Below, piece by piece: positions 13,165-26,000 of a stretch of 64,000 bases of DNA. Numbering within the stretch: the stretch's first letter is position 1; each line of letters begins with the position of its first letter. Location of the stretch: the NCBI GenBank assembly GCA_963978545.1, contig OZ021727.1, forward strand, positions 57,858,487 to 57,922,486, in the 5' to 3' direction. The notes beneath the pieces were generated by a model, which was not told the origin of the DNA, did not search any database, and was given only the letters and a program-made list of their open reading frames with translations. The DNA is from Linyphia triangularis (taxonomy: Eukaryota; Arthropoda; Arachnida; Araneae; Linyphiidae). Position numbers and translations under genes: made by a program.

Positions 13165-16100
13165 TAGACCAGATATGTACATCATTTTTTTTTTTTTACA
13201 CATGATATTTAAAATTTTTATTTAAACTATATATATGTTCTTTCTAAAAAAATCCAAATTTTATAACATTTAAAAATTATATTGAACTTAAAAGGGATTA
13301 TAAACTTATGGGGACTTGGTACCCCTTGTTTTCATAAAAAATAATAAAAATATAATTTTTTTTTATTTTTTGCATGTTTATAATCTTTGAAACCTTATTC
13401 TGGCAAGTTTTCGAGTTGATCCGATATCTACAATTGCAGAAAAACTATATTTTTATGGAAAATTTAGCATTGCTGCAATTTTTCAAACGCATTTTTCTCA
13501 GTTCGTGATTTTTTAAATTCCCACCTTACTCAAAATGCTAAAACTTCAGTAAATATAAATGAAATGATTTGATTTTTTTTTTTGTCATTCTTAAGATCTA
13601 TTTAACAAAAATAGGCATAGTTTTTGGAATAAAATAAAAACTTTTTTTTACAAATTTAAATGTTGAAAAATACCCGTTTTGAACGCATTTTTTCACAAAG
13701 GTACAGTAACTATCATTTTTCTCGTAAACTATCCGATGCCTAAAAGTTAAGAGTATATTACTAGAAACATTTTTTTTTTGAAAAATGAAAAGGAAATAGA
13801 ATTTCAAATTCGATGAATTTTTTAAAATTTAAAACACTGAACTTTTTTTAAAATACAATTTAGTTTTTGCTTAGTAATATTTCCAAATATGTAAAAATTG
13901 CAATTTTAAAGGCTTAAATAAAGAAGAAAAAGTTTGAAGGGTACCAAGTCTCCTTAAGAATGAAAACCGTGCGAAACAGCACAATATAAGCCCAAGTTCT
14001 GTCGCTTCCAAATTAAAAGATGGAGTCAGTGTGGTTTCTGTGTGGCGGATACTGTTTTTGTTATTCCTTCAATTTGATTGTTGAAGCGTCATTTCATGTA
14101 TGCGCTTTTGGATGCTTTTTTTTTTATCTCTGAAGTGTCGCAACTAGAGTGCTTCCTGCATGGGCGTTAAGATTAGGACTCTTCCTTTAAAGGGCCCAAG
14201 TTTCTGAAAGTAAACGAAGAGAGTGTCTTCATGTTATCAAACTTATTTTAGTAGAGTTATTTACGACACACACATATTTTCTATTAATATACTGCTCCCA
14301 TAACATATTTACAATTAAGGCCCAAATTTCACGTTTTTTAGTAATGTAATTTTACAGTGATTCATACACTGACTTGGACCATTTAAATCAACCAATCAAA
14401 ATCGAACGGTAACCGCAAGCCACTATTTCCAAAGACATTAGTGACGCGGACTATCAGTTTTGTGCACTCACTTTATATGGTAACTTTATAATAAATTTAT
14501 GTACGTCTGTATTGAATAAAATAATATTTTCTCATAAAAATTATTTACTGAAATTCTACTGAATTTAACTGTATATTTTTAGTACAGAAATATACAAGGA
14601 GTTATACTGCACAGAAATATCATTTAAATGTCTGCATTATCAGGTCGTAAGAACGTCAATAGTAAGTGCCATCCGGGATGTCCTTCAAAGGGGAATCGCC
14701 CGTCTTAGTCTCTTGAATAGGAGAAATTCCATTAAGTTACTAACTAAAATAAAATCCAGTTTTTTTTTTTTTTTTTTTTTTTTTTAACTTTGGATTAACC
14801 ACTGGAAATTTTGGGTTGATATTCCAAGATATCGCAAAAAATATAGGCCGTCTTGTTTGCGTTACAAATATTTATTCTTATAACTGTAACGCATACGAGA
14901 TATTAGTTTTCTCAGTATACGCTTCGTTAAAACTTGGGGAATTTTTTTTTCTACCTTAGATTTTTTATATTTAAATTTTTTATGACCTCATTGAACCTTC
15001 TCACGGACCATGGGTTATGAACCAATAATGTAAATTTACTATCAAAACCAATCAATGAAAGTATATTCTCTGAAAAATAATCAGATAGTTTAGAAATAGA
15101 TGTAGTACGGCTTTAGAAGTATACGGCTATCTCAATAATCTTCAAGTGTCATTAAGATTTCACGCAAATTTACCCTTTCTTGAAAACGTACCAAATAATT
15201 TCCTCTCACCCAAAACCCCTCAGGAACTGATATAGGTTCACAATCTAAAGAAACAATCTTGCGTATTCATCAAATTTCCCTCAAGGAAAGTAACAAGCAA
15301 AAGAAAAACCTCTTTGTTTTCTAAGACGGATGGTTCTGCATAGGCGCACACTTGATTGGAACGAAAGGTCTGCCAGGACGTTGAATATCATATATCCCAG
15401 ACTGCTTAGATTCAATGAAACTACATTAAGTTCAAGCAATATGCTCACTGGGTCACATGTCGTGTGCATAATTAGGTTAGTAGTAAAGATTATATTAGAA
15501 TAAATTGCCTTTTTTGCTATTTAAACTATTCTAAAATAATTTTTGTTTATATTTACAAAGATAAAACTTTATATTTGCATATTAAATTCCTGAGGCTCAA
15601 CATATACATTAACCCTGAAGTTCTCACCTATTCGTTCTCAATGCCATGATGTTTATGTAATAAACAAAGTATGTTTCTACCAATTCATCTAGTTTTGGAT
15701 TGTCATCGCACTTGTTCCCTGTGGTGCACATTCGTCATCAATGTTGTTACTCGCATAATTTATTATTGCTAATGGATACATAGTGTCCTTTTCCACTTTT
15801 CGGAATTAGCAGACTCGTGTATGGTGCATTTATTATTTATATTTGTTTACATGTCATAGTTATAAGGTTCATTAGCTAAAAGGCCTATTTTTTTTTCTGG
15901 AATAATACCTGTGTTTTTCTTTATTATAATTATATACCGCTGAAGTAAAGGACATTAATTTTGATATTCATAATTTTACAAGATAGCTTATCATTGTAAA
16001 GATAATGTGGTAAACCTTTTGAGAGAACAAAAAAAAAAAAAAAAAAACCATATAATGCAGCAGCACATTTAAAAAATTTTAAATTGTGTTCTTTATATCT

Positions 16101-17390
16101 GGTTTACAGATTTTCTTATTTAGCTCTAACTTTCCCAACAATCATTTTTAAGAACAAGATCTGCTTAGCAAACTTTAATGGATTCAAGACTTTTTTGCGT
16201 TGTATTTGTTAAGTTCTAAATTCACAATCTTTTTTGCAATTAAATTCTTCTAAGAATTTTAAACTAAGATTTAAAACAAACGTCTACAGTTTAAAAAATT
16301 CAATAATAAAATCCTTATTGTTTCTGTTTTTTTTTTTTTTTTTTTTTTTTAATTTATAGTTTGACATTTTGTCTAAAAAAGAATATTGCTACCTGACGAC
16401 AAATGTAATCAATCGTTCATTTCATTCAAGTGTATAAGCTACACGCCACGTGCAATTTTTCTTGGCTCAATTCCGAACAAGATGCCTGGTATTGCCATGT
16501 TTTCAATGCCTCTTGTCCTTGTTAAGGAACAGCTGCCACCCTATCAATATTATGGTCTGGATAAATTAAGCCTGCCCATTTTTTAAAATTGTTACAAGAC
16601 ATCACATTTAAAAAACGCAAGTTTGGCTACGATCCCTCATTTGTCTTCAACTCATACTTGTTGATCATGACGGATATTCTGGTGGACATACGTTGACTAT
16701 GGTGACAAATGGTTTCCATCTTTGTATGGGCCATTTTTAGAAGATGCACACTTATATCTTGTTTAGGAATAACAATTTCGTATATTTATCATATGATAAT
16801 TCCATTGTAAATATAACAAGTTGACTTATTGAGTGTTGGAAAAAATTGATTGTGCGAAATTGGCTATACAAGCAATTCCATGTTCTGTTATATAATTTCA
16901 AATTTAATGCCTCGCCTATCGATTCGCTTAAATTTGAATGACTGTTGAGTTGGCTGTACTAATTAATTTTCTCCAATCTGCAGAGAATTTTGCATTTTCT
17001 TTTGTTTTTCAAAAAGGTGATCGAGTAGTGTATATGGATAGAAATTTAGTGATCCCTTGTTTTATTGTCACGTTGATGAAATATTTTATTTTAAGCCTGA
17101 GTTTTGCTTGAATTTTTCAAAATTTAAAATTCATATGTGCCATTTAAAACAAACGTACAAATGATGTAGTATTCCATAAAAACCTTTCCATGGTCAAATT
17201 TAAAAACGTTCCATTATATTTCTACATAGAAATCGTTCTATTCTGAAGGTTTGATAAAACGACTTCGGCTACTGAAAATCAATACGATTCCGTATTCCCC
17301 ACTGATTAATCTAAACGTAGCCAAACACGATATTTCAATTTAATAATCTTCGTCGAATTAATCCAATGTGTCTAGTAGCCGATGTTCACT
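12379..17390. other. Long AT-rich non-coding stretch
   Basis: Contains poly-T or poly-A runs near 13132-13162, 14760-14785, 16031-16047 and 16327-16350. No open frame has a recognisable domain or splice context. No structured RNA or tRNA was recognised. Confidence 0.5.
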
Positions 17391-17399
17391 TCTTCGCTC

Positions 17400-17700
17400 C
17401 CGTTCCATTTATCACACTGTCAGTAAAAAATATGGAATGTTCTCTCGATTGTCATCAATTAAGTGGGGTGGAGAGGGACCTTGGCCAAGCGTCACGCTTA
17501 CATCGTGACGTCACGCACGCGAGTTAACCGTTACTGTGGTGCTGTTCACCCTCATGCAAAGACGGCTGGCCATCTGACTGTTGTGTTTGTAACTTGTGGA
17601 GAGTGACTTTGTTGTGTCAAGATACTTTTTGTGCTTCTTGGTAACATCTGATCCATGTATGTTTGGAACAAGAGTGAGAGTGAGCATGTTTTCTGTGTTA
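17400..17700 (+). promoter_or_regulatory. Candidate centrosomin promoter / non-coding first exon
   Basis: A GC-richer block with CpG dinucleotides and a perfect GTGACGTCAC palindrome (17505-17514, CRE/ATF-type core) followed by CACGCACGCGAG. It is the nearest such block upstream of the first recognised centrosomin coding exon, about 5.3 kb away. After it come possible 5' splice sites (for example GTAACA at 17641 and GTATGT at 17657). A 7-codon ATG frame at about 17554 would be a small upstream ORF. All of this is inference from composition and position; no TSS motif is definite. Confidence 0.35.
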
Positions 17701-20468
17701 TTATAGCTTTACATTCGATTTATATCTTTAAATTAGGTGTTTTGTGTTATGACTCATTGGATTATTAATTCTAGATGCAGGAGCAATAAAATCTTGGAAT
17801 TTTTCTCCCTAAAAATTCGTGTATACGCATTAAAATATATAAATACATCCGGGATATGCGCGGCCACGTTGAGCTTTTTTTGGTGATACCCTAAAAATTT
17901 GTAAATCAATTTTCTGAATACAATTTGATTAAGATTATGGTCTTAGACTTGGGTCGATTTGAAAACTGTCTATTTTTCTATAATTGATTTGTATATATTA
18001 TTGGATTAAATTTAAAGGGATATGTTCGCTGGAGAAAAGAAAAACTTGTTAAAAATTTCGTCATCATTCGGTGGATTTATCTAACGGATGGTCCAAGCGT
18101 CATCCAAATATAAGGTTGTAAATGAAGTTCTAGTTCTAAATAAGAAAGCAATCGAAAAGTTGTGAATTTCTGTCATATAATTGTGTCTTTAATAAAAATG
18201 TGAGCATCGTATAATGTAAAAAAAAGTTTAATTATTTGAACCATTTATTTGTTGTTTGAATAGCCTGTATACATACTCTATGGAGATTTGTTGATTAATA
18301 CAGACTTAAAATTAATTAAAACTTCTTTGTTTTTGCTGGTGAGTTATAAATGAAGTAACTATTGATGCATGTTTTCTTTCAAAATATTTCTCATACCAAT
18401 CGATTAAAAAAAGTGTACAATATGCTTTAGGTAAGAATTTTTGCAATGTGTCTGCGGTGGGAAAATTAGCTCCAAAAAATTTCGATTTGGCCGTAAAAAA
18501 ATGGTCCATTAGGTTAATCATTATTAAGGTTATTTTACAATTATAACTATGATACTTCATGAATGAGTAGCTAGTCCGTATAATTTAAAATCTATTGACA
18601 ACGTAAAGTAAGATATTTTCGTTAAATGACTAACTAATCTACATACTCTAAATTCTATTGACTAAATGCAGTGATTCTTACTACTTTTCGTGAGAAAACC
18701 TTTTTTAACCATAATGGGGATAAATTATTTTCTCTGAATTGCTCTCAGTTTATAAATTATATAATGGTAAATGAACCAATTTCGTTAATAAAGACTGAAC
18801 ATATAATATAAATTTTAAGATCGCTCTAAATAACCTAATCCCCATTTGAACATTTCTGCTATCAATTTAAAAGTGTTATTTATATAGTTCATCGATTTTC
18901 CAAAAGCTAGCAGCTATACGCAACTATAAAGCACAGTTTATAAATTGTTCTTATGAAATTATCGAATTTTATAAAACATTAATTTTTTTTCGCTTTAAAT
19001 ATTACATCTTTCCTTATCATAAATTGAATAACTAGGAAGAAGACTTGTGTAGTTTTACAGTATAATTTATGTTTTTAAATTGAAATTTAGCTTCCTAAAA
19101 GAGTTTTAAATTTGTTGTGATCTTTCTTTAGAATGACAATCCAGTGTAATGGTTTTCTAGGTTTTAAACCATTGTTCAAAATCAACACCTGTCAGTGTAA
19201 TTACTAGCACTTAATTTCTGTTTCCTACTTATCTAAGAACATCCCCCCCCCCCCCCAAATAATGCTCTTCGGACCCTTTTGTGGCCAAAATGATTCCCAG
19301 TCATATTCAGGTTTGTTAAGCTTTCACCTCAATAAAGACCACCAATCAAAAAGCTTTTACATACGAACTCATGTTCTTGAAGTGTCACTTTATCATTTCT
19401 GAACTTGGATCAATATTCAGCAGTCTGTTAACTATCCTCGAAATAACGCTGTCGGGTCACTCGAGTTGGCAAATATCAAGCTAGCTCAGCGTAACAAGCT
19501 GGCTTGTTTAAGTTATTCTATTTGGCAGGAGATCAACCTAAAATTTTGCTTTTACTGAGCACTCGATTTACATTGTCCTCTGTCATACTAGACTCTTTCT
19601 TGCCAAGGTCGATTTTTTGTACGCGACGTGTTTTGTAATTTGTATTATGAATCTTGGCTGTCGCATTAGTGCTTAATGAATGGGCACGCCATATAAGCTC
19701 GTATGCTTTTCTCCTCTTTGCGTTTGAGTCTTATTTAAGTATTACTTTTATAATTTTCTACAGTAGCTTGATTTGATTTCAAGAGCTGTCTGAAGGAATT
19801 GGCTTTCTGAAGAAAATTTCATGACTAGAAAATCGGGATAATAGAAAACGTGGTATAGATAATTGACTTCCAACATTTGCATTGCAACGAATACAATTAG
19901 TACTACGAAATACATCAGTAGTTTTCTGGGTAAATATCAGTAGAGATCACGTTTCACTTGTTTTTGGTAATTTATTGAGATTTGCCGATTTTTTGTTGCA
20001 GCGTTGTTAGACTCATTCTTGACCTCAACTCTCAAATTCACTTTACTTTTACTTTTTTTTTTTCTATTTATTTACGGAAAAAAAAAATGATTTTCATTTT
20101 ATGTTCTGGCTGTGCTATGTAAAGTTGTTCGACGATTTAGTTCTATGTTGGGGGAAGATTATACAAAGGCTATGTTCTTCCGTTTGTTTGAGGTCAGCTT
20201 TCCCAAACAAAACTACAATTTTTACAGGGCCTCATTGAGACAAAACCGGCAAATGGTAAACGAATTTGCTACTCATTAAACCTAAACTATAAATATTTAA
20301 TTTTTGTCATGTCAGCTTCTAGGTCTATTAATCTTAAGATGTCATAAAATGCAACCAGAAAAGTGCTTCTGTAGTGACAGAATGGGAAGTTAACATCTTG
20401 GCTACTAATAGAGGTATATCGGATTAAAACTTAGATCTTCGGTAACAAGTTTTATCGCCACCTTAACG

Positions 20469-20499
<31 letters not shown>

Positions 20500-21036
20500 T
20501 TTATGAAAAAATTGGTACTATTCCGTTAGTCAGATATCAGTTAGTGCAGTTACCTGCAAGCCTAAATGTTTACACATTTAAATGACCTGTAAATGGAAAT
20601 GTATCGTCAAGCCTTAATATTACGGTTTGTTATATAGTTGCTATTGCAACTTATAGCGGTTTGTTATAGAAATTAGAAATGATTTGAATGTTGTTAGTTT
20701 GAGTGACATAACGCTGCAATTTGGTGGTTTTTAACTGGTATCCGGCTAACAGAAGAGTATCAAAATTTTTTCATTGTGTTGGCTTTTTATTATATATTTG
20801 AGGTCACAATAGGCTGATTGATATTACTTCAGTCATTAAATATCGCCAAATCGTACTTGTTAGGTATATGGACGTGAACCTGGTGGAAAACGTGTAATAG
20901 AAATATGTGTAGAAAAGCTGCCGTTTAGTGACTCTCACAATAGACTAAGTCGCGGTGCTGGTACTCGGGAGAGTCACCCCACTCTGTCACAAGACTCTCA
21001 CAATACAACTTCTTTGATTAGAAACCTAATTTTTCT
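17701..21036. other. AT-rich non-coding DNA, perhaps a 5' intron
   Basis: No coding signal. A poly-C run lies near 19243-19256 and a TA microsatellite at 20470-20493. A 13-bp direct repeat GACTCTCACAATA occurs at about 20930 and again about 64 bp later. If the 17.4-kb block is the promoter, this is intron sequence. Confidence 0.45.
20470..20493. repeat. (TA)n microsatellite
   Basis: About 12 TA units in AT-rich context. Confidence 0.9.
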
Positions 21037-21040
21037 CTGT

Positions 21041-21680
21041 CAATTACCCGTATACGTAGGGTGATGAAAGTATAGGATTCGGTCAAACAAATTGTTTGAT
21101 TTTTTTTTTGTATGCATTTCTCCACGTTTTGGAATATCATGACTTCAAAAAAGTTATCTGGAAAAAATGTGTCTGTGGTCAGCATAACTCCCGAACAAAT
21201 TGACCGTGGACCCGAACAAATTACGTGGTTCAAGTTTGTTGTGCTGGTTGGTGGTGGCCGTGGGACCTACCATTAATGTTTTCGTCAAAATCGCGCATGC
21301 GCATAAGGTAGTTTGCCATTGAAAAAATCATGTTTTTCAATTAATGCTAAAAAACGGCTCTAACGATTTTGATAATAATCTCTGTGGTAATGCTTCTTAA
21401 GGTGTTCTAAACATCCCCACCTCCGAAATTTCCGTAAAAATGCTTTAATGGCGTAAAAAGATGAAAAACAAATGTTTTCAACACAGAGTCCTCTTTGCTT
21501 GAACATACATCAGAGTTTTTTTTTTTTTTTTTAAAAAAAAGACCCATATAAGAATTATCGCAAAACATATCACCAAACTGGCTATTTTTTCTAAGCGAAT
21601 GAGGAAAATATAAAAACGATAAATGACACAAATGCACATCAGTAGTATAGTGTAATTGAAAGTTGTGCGATGTTCCACTA
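21041..21680. repeat. Interspersed repeat family R1, full-length-like copy
   Basis: Collinear with 61083-61713 over about 630 bp: CAATTACCC...TAGGGTRAT at the left, AAAAGTATAGGATTCG, CATTTCTCCACGTTTTGGAA, GTCAGCATAACTCCCGAACA, ACATCCCCACCTCC, and GTGTAATTGAAAGTTGTGCG at the right. The left CAATTACCC and the right GTGTAATTG are partly inverted, suggesting a non-autonomous DNA element. A poly-T/poly-A junction sits at 21517-21540. Translated fragments have no known domain. Confidence 0.8.
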
Positions 21681-22645
21681 AAGGTTTGTTTGGATGCCTA
21701 AGATAGTCGTATTTTTGCAAACATTTTCTTTAAAACAGCAAACAACAGTTGTCGTTTCCGTCATTGCCGTCGGAGTTCAGGTTAAGTAAAACAAGAGGGA
21801 GGCAGGAAGGGTTTCTAAGGTGGTTACTATTTATAGAAATGTTTTTTTTTTCTTCTTGTTTTCCCCCCCCCCCCCTTTTTTTTTTTCTTCTCTTTTTTTC
21901 CCCCACCTCTCCTTATCACTTTAGGTCTAGAACTTGGGAAATATAATCTCCGCAATACTAGAAAGTATTTACTTGCACTGCTTCATTTGAGGAGTGTAAT
22001 AACTCGTTTTCAACGAAGTTTATTTTAAACACAGTTGTGGGAGATGGGGGAAATGATGAAATTCTTTGTAAATTTGGGTTATTTTTTAAACATATTTTAA
22101 ATATAAAGATTACATGTCAGAAAATGAATCCCGATACAATTATTTGAATACTTGCGAAATTTTTTTTTGATAAGATAATTGAAGAGCCTCGGCAAAGAAC
22201 GATATCGGTCCAATTTTTCCGAAATCTAGGTTCTCCCGCCATCTGCAAGGTTATAGCAGATAGTTAAACCATGCGGAGTCCTCTGACAAATAAATATTAT
22301 GGTACGTGAGATTTTGAGCGACCATTTACCTCAACGCTGATAAAAGTCCTAAGACTTGAAACTTTAAATCAGCTTTTTTGGAAAATTGAGCGAAACGGAC
22401 TCTGATTGTTCTTTACCGTAGCCTCTCAATTGTGACAAGCAATTAATACATGAATGCCACCTTTAACAAAAAGTTTTATACAAAATATACTACCCGAATT
22501 ATCCTGGTGCTATTTACTCAACATAAAATTAGTACAATTAAGAATCATTGTTATCGAAAAGAAGTTACTGATTAGTTCTATAATTTGTCTTCAAGTTGTA
22601 TTTAATAGGCAAAGCTATCCTTTATCTAAGCAGCGCTTTTGGATC

Positions 22646-22851
22646 TTTAACTACTGTGATTGGTTTGATATTTTTTGTGCAAGGGCAACACTTGGATTAT
22701 ACTGCACCAAACAAATTGGTGAACATCAGTTTTTAATTTTAGAAACGTATGTTGTAATTTAAGGATGTATGGAAAATTTTATATTTAAGTCAAAGAGGAA
22801 ATATTATAAGGGGTAGAAGTAAGCTTTGTCGAACCACTTACAGCAGTTAAA
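22646..22851 (+). mobile_element. TTTAACTGCTGT-type MITE, copy A
   Basis: It begins TTTAACTACTGTGATTGG and ends ACAGCAGTTAAA, so the termini are inverted repeats. The interior matches copies at 29809-30013 (inverted) and 45319-45532: a TTTTTTGTGCAAGGGCAACAC segment, GGTGAACAT, GTCAAAGAGGAAATATT and AGGGGT. About 200 bp, no coding. It lies about 180 bp upstream of the first centrosomin exon. Confidence 0.8.
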
Positions 22852-23027
22852 GTTTAACTTCTTTAAATTGATACTGATAAAATTGTTTGCAAAGTATGAA
22901 AATAAAGTAAGGAACTCTAATATTATTTTATTTATTATTATTAAACTTTATAATATTATTTGAAATCAATCTAATTATATTTTTTTGTTAACTTTCTAGC
23001 ACTTTTCCTGTACATTTAACAGATGTG

Positions 23028-23055
23028 ATGGATTTAGTTCCTTCAACCCAATCAG
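23028..23055 (+). CDS. cnn: centrosomin coding exon 1 (start codon)
   Basis: Encodes MDLVPSTQS plus one base. The ATG at 23028 has G at -3 and G at +4, a good context. An acceptor TTAACTTTCTAG ends at 22999, with a second possible AG at 23022. From 23000 to 23027 the same frame is open (TFPVHLTDV), so a coding exon further upstream is possible and the true start could lie there. An earlier ATG at 23023 hits a stop at once. The donor is CAG|GTTAGT. Confidence 0.7.
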
Positions 23056-26000
23056 GTTAGTATTCTAGAAAACTTTTCATTTGTATTGAATATGTGGGTA
23101 ACATGTGTAAATGCAATTTTTTTTTTTTGGGGGGGGGGGGGGGGCGTGGGGTGGAATCTGATAGATCAGGGAATTCAAAGACTTCTAAATTTAGGGTTTT
23201 CAAATGTATGTTGCAGAAACATCTAGAGATAGTTTCTTAATAGATGTACAGATTGACCAAACTTGAAATAGAATAAACAAAAATTCTCAATTTCAGTTGA
23301 GTTTAAGTGGACAAATATTTATTTAAAAATGACTGTTTTTTCAGCTTTTACAGTTTCTTCTTGAACTTAAAACAAGGCTAGAATTATTGATTCTGAACCA
23401 TGTGGCAAAGAAAAAAGCTCATTTTTAATTTTTATTTCATTTAGTATAATTTTTTTTTTTTTTTTTTAATTTTTAAAAAAAAGTGAAATGTTGCTATTTA
23501 TTTAAAAAATGGTTAATCATGGTAATAAAAAAAAATTATACTGTTGTCAAATATTGTTTAAATTTATTTTTAGATATTATTTATTAAAATTATAATGTTC
23601 TAAATTATAATGACTGGTATTTTTACTAGTTTAATTCTGGTGTTTTGCAAAAATAACACTTATAATGTGATATAAATCTATTAATGTGAATTGAAATGCA
23701 ACATACGTTTAGGATTCAGGTAGCATTTATTAGGAAGATAGATTTGAGCAGAAATAGATTTTGAGCAGAAATAAATGCTCAAAATCTAAGACGTATGATT
23801 TTCTACTCTATCAACTATCATGTTTAGTAATTTTAGTTTATATTTTAAGGAAGCTATTGCCAATTGGTAGCTATAAAAAAATTATAATCTAGAGCTATTA
23901 CATGAGAAATATTCTTCAAATAGTTTTCTCTAGAAAATATTTCTTATGGAATAAAGATGAAGAACCGTGATGCATTTTTACCATATTTGGCAATTTTTTT
24001 TGCCTTTTTGTGTGATTTTATAAAATTTTAACTTTGGATTATACAAATATTTATTTGCCTATTTCGACCAAGTTCCAGGCCGTTTTCATGGAGTTTTACC
24101 AATTAAACATAAATATTGAAAAAATCAAAACATAATATCTACAAATCCACTCTATGAGCTTTGTATAAAAGAAATCTTGGCATATATTTTTTTCGATCTT
24201 GTCCCAGCTTTTTTGGAATATGAAGAAAGTGTAGGACATTTTTTTATATTTTCATTTTTACTGAATTAGAATATTAAATTAATGTATTTAAAAGGGAAAT
24301 GAAAAATGTGTTCAATTAATGTGTGTGGCTCAGAAAATATCTCATACCAACAAAAACATTGCTGTAAAAAGGCACCAAGTTCTTCATGCAATGATCATGG
24401 CATTGAAAAGTATCTTGAGATCTAATGTAGAGCCAAATTTAAAGTTGTTGCAAATTATGGTCATTAAAAATTAGTTAAATGTTCTTCTCAATGTCCAAAT
24501 TCCCCTGCATAAGCCATAAAATATTTGTGACACTTAGCCATTACATATTCTGGTTCACTGACACGTAATGTCCAGTCACACAAGCATTTTTGTAACTAGA
24601 TATTTAGGCCTATGTAGGGGAATTTTGACTTTGAGAAGAAAATTTTACTAATTTTTATTGCTCGTAATTTACAACAACTTTAAACTTGGCTCTACTTTAG
24701 ATCAGAATACTTTTCACAGCCATAATCATTGCATCTTTTTAAAGATGTTTTTGTTGGGGTTTCACTTCTTTTTTTTTAAGGTGCTAATTTTCAATTTATT
24801 TATTATTTGAACAAGAATAACTAGTTTTTAAATGTTTAATGTTCATAATTTTTAAACATTCAAGAAAACTTCCTGGGATTTAAAAGGCTTACGTGTTTTT
24901 TGGGGAGGTACTTGTTATACAGTCGACCTCTGACAAATATTTGGTTGGTGGCCAACTACGAGAACTATATAATTATCTGACTCCTTTATTCTTTGAATTA
25001 TTATCTGGTTTTAAGGAAGTTTTAAAAAACGTTCTCAACATCCAATTAGCGGAGAATTATACAAGGTTTTTCTAAGAGTTAAATTTACTGGACCACTGTC
25101 TATGGCGTACTTATGCATTCAATATAAATGATGATGATATAAAATTATTTTAAATAAATATTTTATTCAGATTTGCAAAAAAAAATTCGACAAATGGGAA
25201 AGAAAGTCAACAATTGGCGATTATTTCGTCTCTAATTAAAGGTCACCATTTACAATTGTATAATGAAGTGTACTTTCTTTTATTATTTCTTGATTTTAAG
25301 GGCTTTTCTTTGTGTGGGGAGTTTCCTCTCTGTATACCTAGAGCTACTAATAACTAGTATTCTAAGTTTTAAATTTTAGCATCAATAGAAATATATTTAA
25401 TTTGTGATTCAAATTTTTTAACATTGCCCCCTTCAGGGGATTCAGAGGGGAAAATCTCGATTTTTAAGATTTTTACCGTTGTATACATGTTAAACCTTAC
25501 AAGCATTCCAAATTTCATAGTTCTAGCTCTACTAGAAGTATCTTAGTAATTTGATGATCAGTGGTGAATTTGTGGGTGGATCTCAAAATATGTCATTTTC
25601 GAATTTTATTATCTCGACAACCAATATAATTGAAAACTTGAAATTTAGAGGTCTTACTAAAGAGGCTAACAGCTACCCGTAAAAAGAATTCAGCTCTTGG
25701 GTATACTGTAATGGGCAGATATGAGTGGTGAAAAAAATTGCTGAGTTGCTTTTAGTAAAAGATGTCTGGCAGTGAACTTGGAGCCTGCACTGCCGTGCAC
25801 CTAGATATAATAAACAAAACATACAAAAGAATACAATGTTGTGACAACCTGCAAACTCACTTCTGTTCACGTCTAACACATTTTTCAGCATTCAGTAGTG
25901 ATATTTGAAAAAACTAGCTGATCCCTAGAAACTAAATTTGTTTATAAAACTATAGAATTTGAACAAGACACATGATGGCAAACAGCTTAATTATAATACG

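Noticed and set aside
21407..21720. Overlapping - strand frames of 76-80 codons
   Set aside because: They lie inside the R1 repeat and include a poly-A/T run; the same peptide ends recur in the copy at 61.7 kb because the DNA is repeated.
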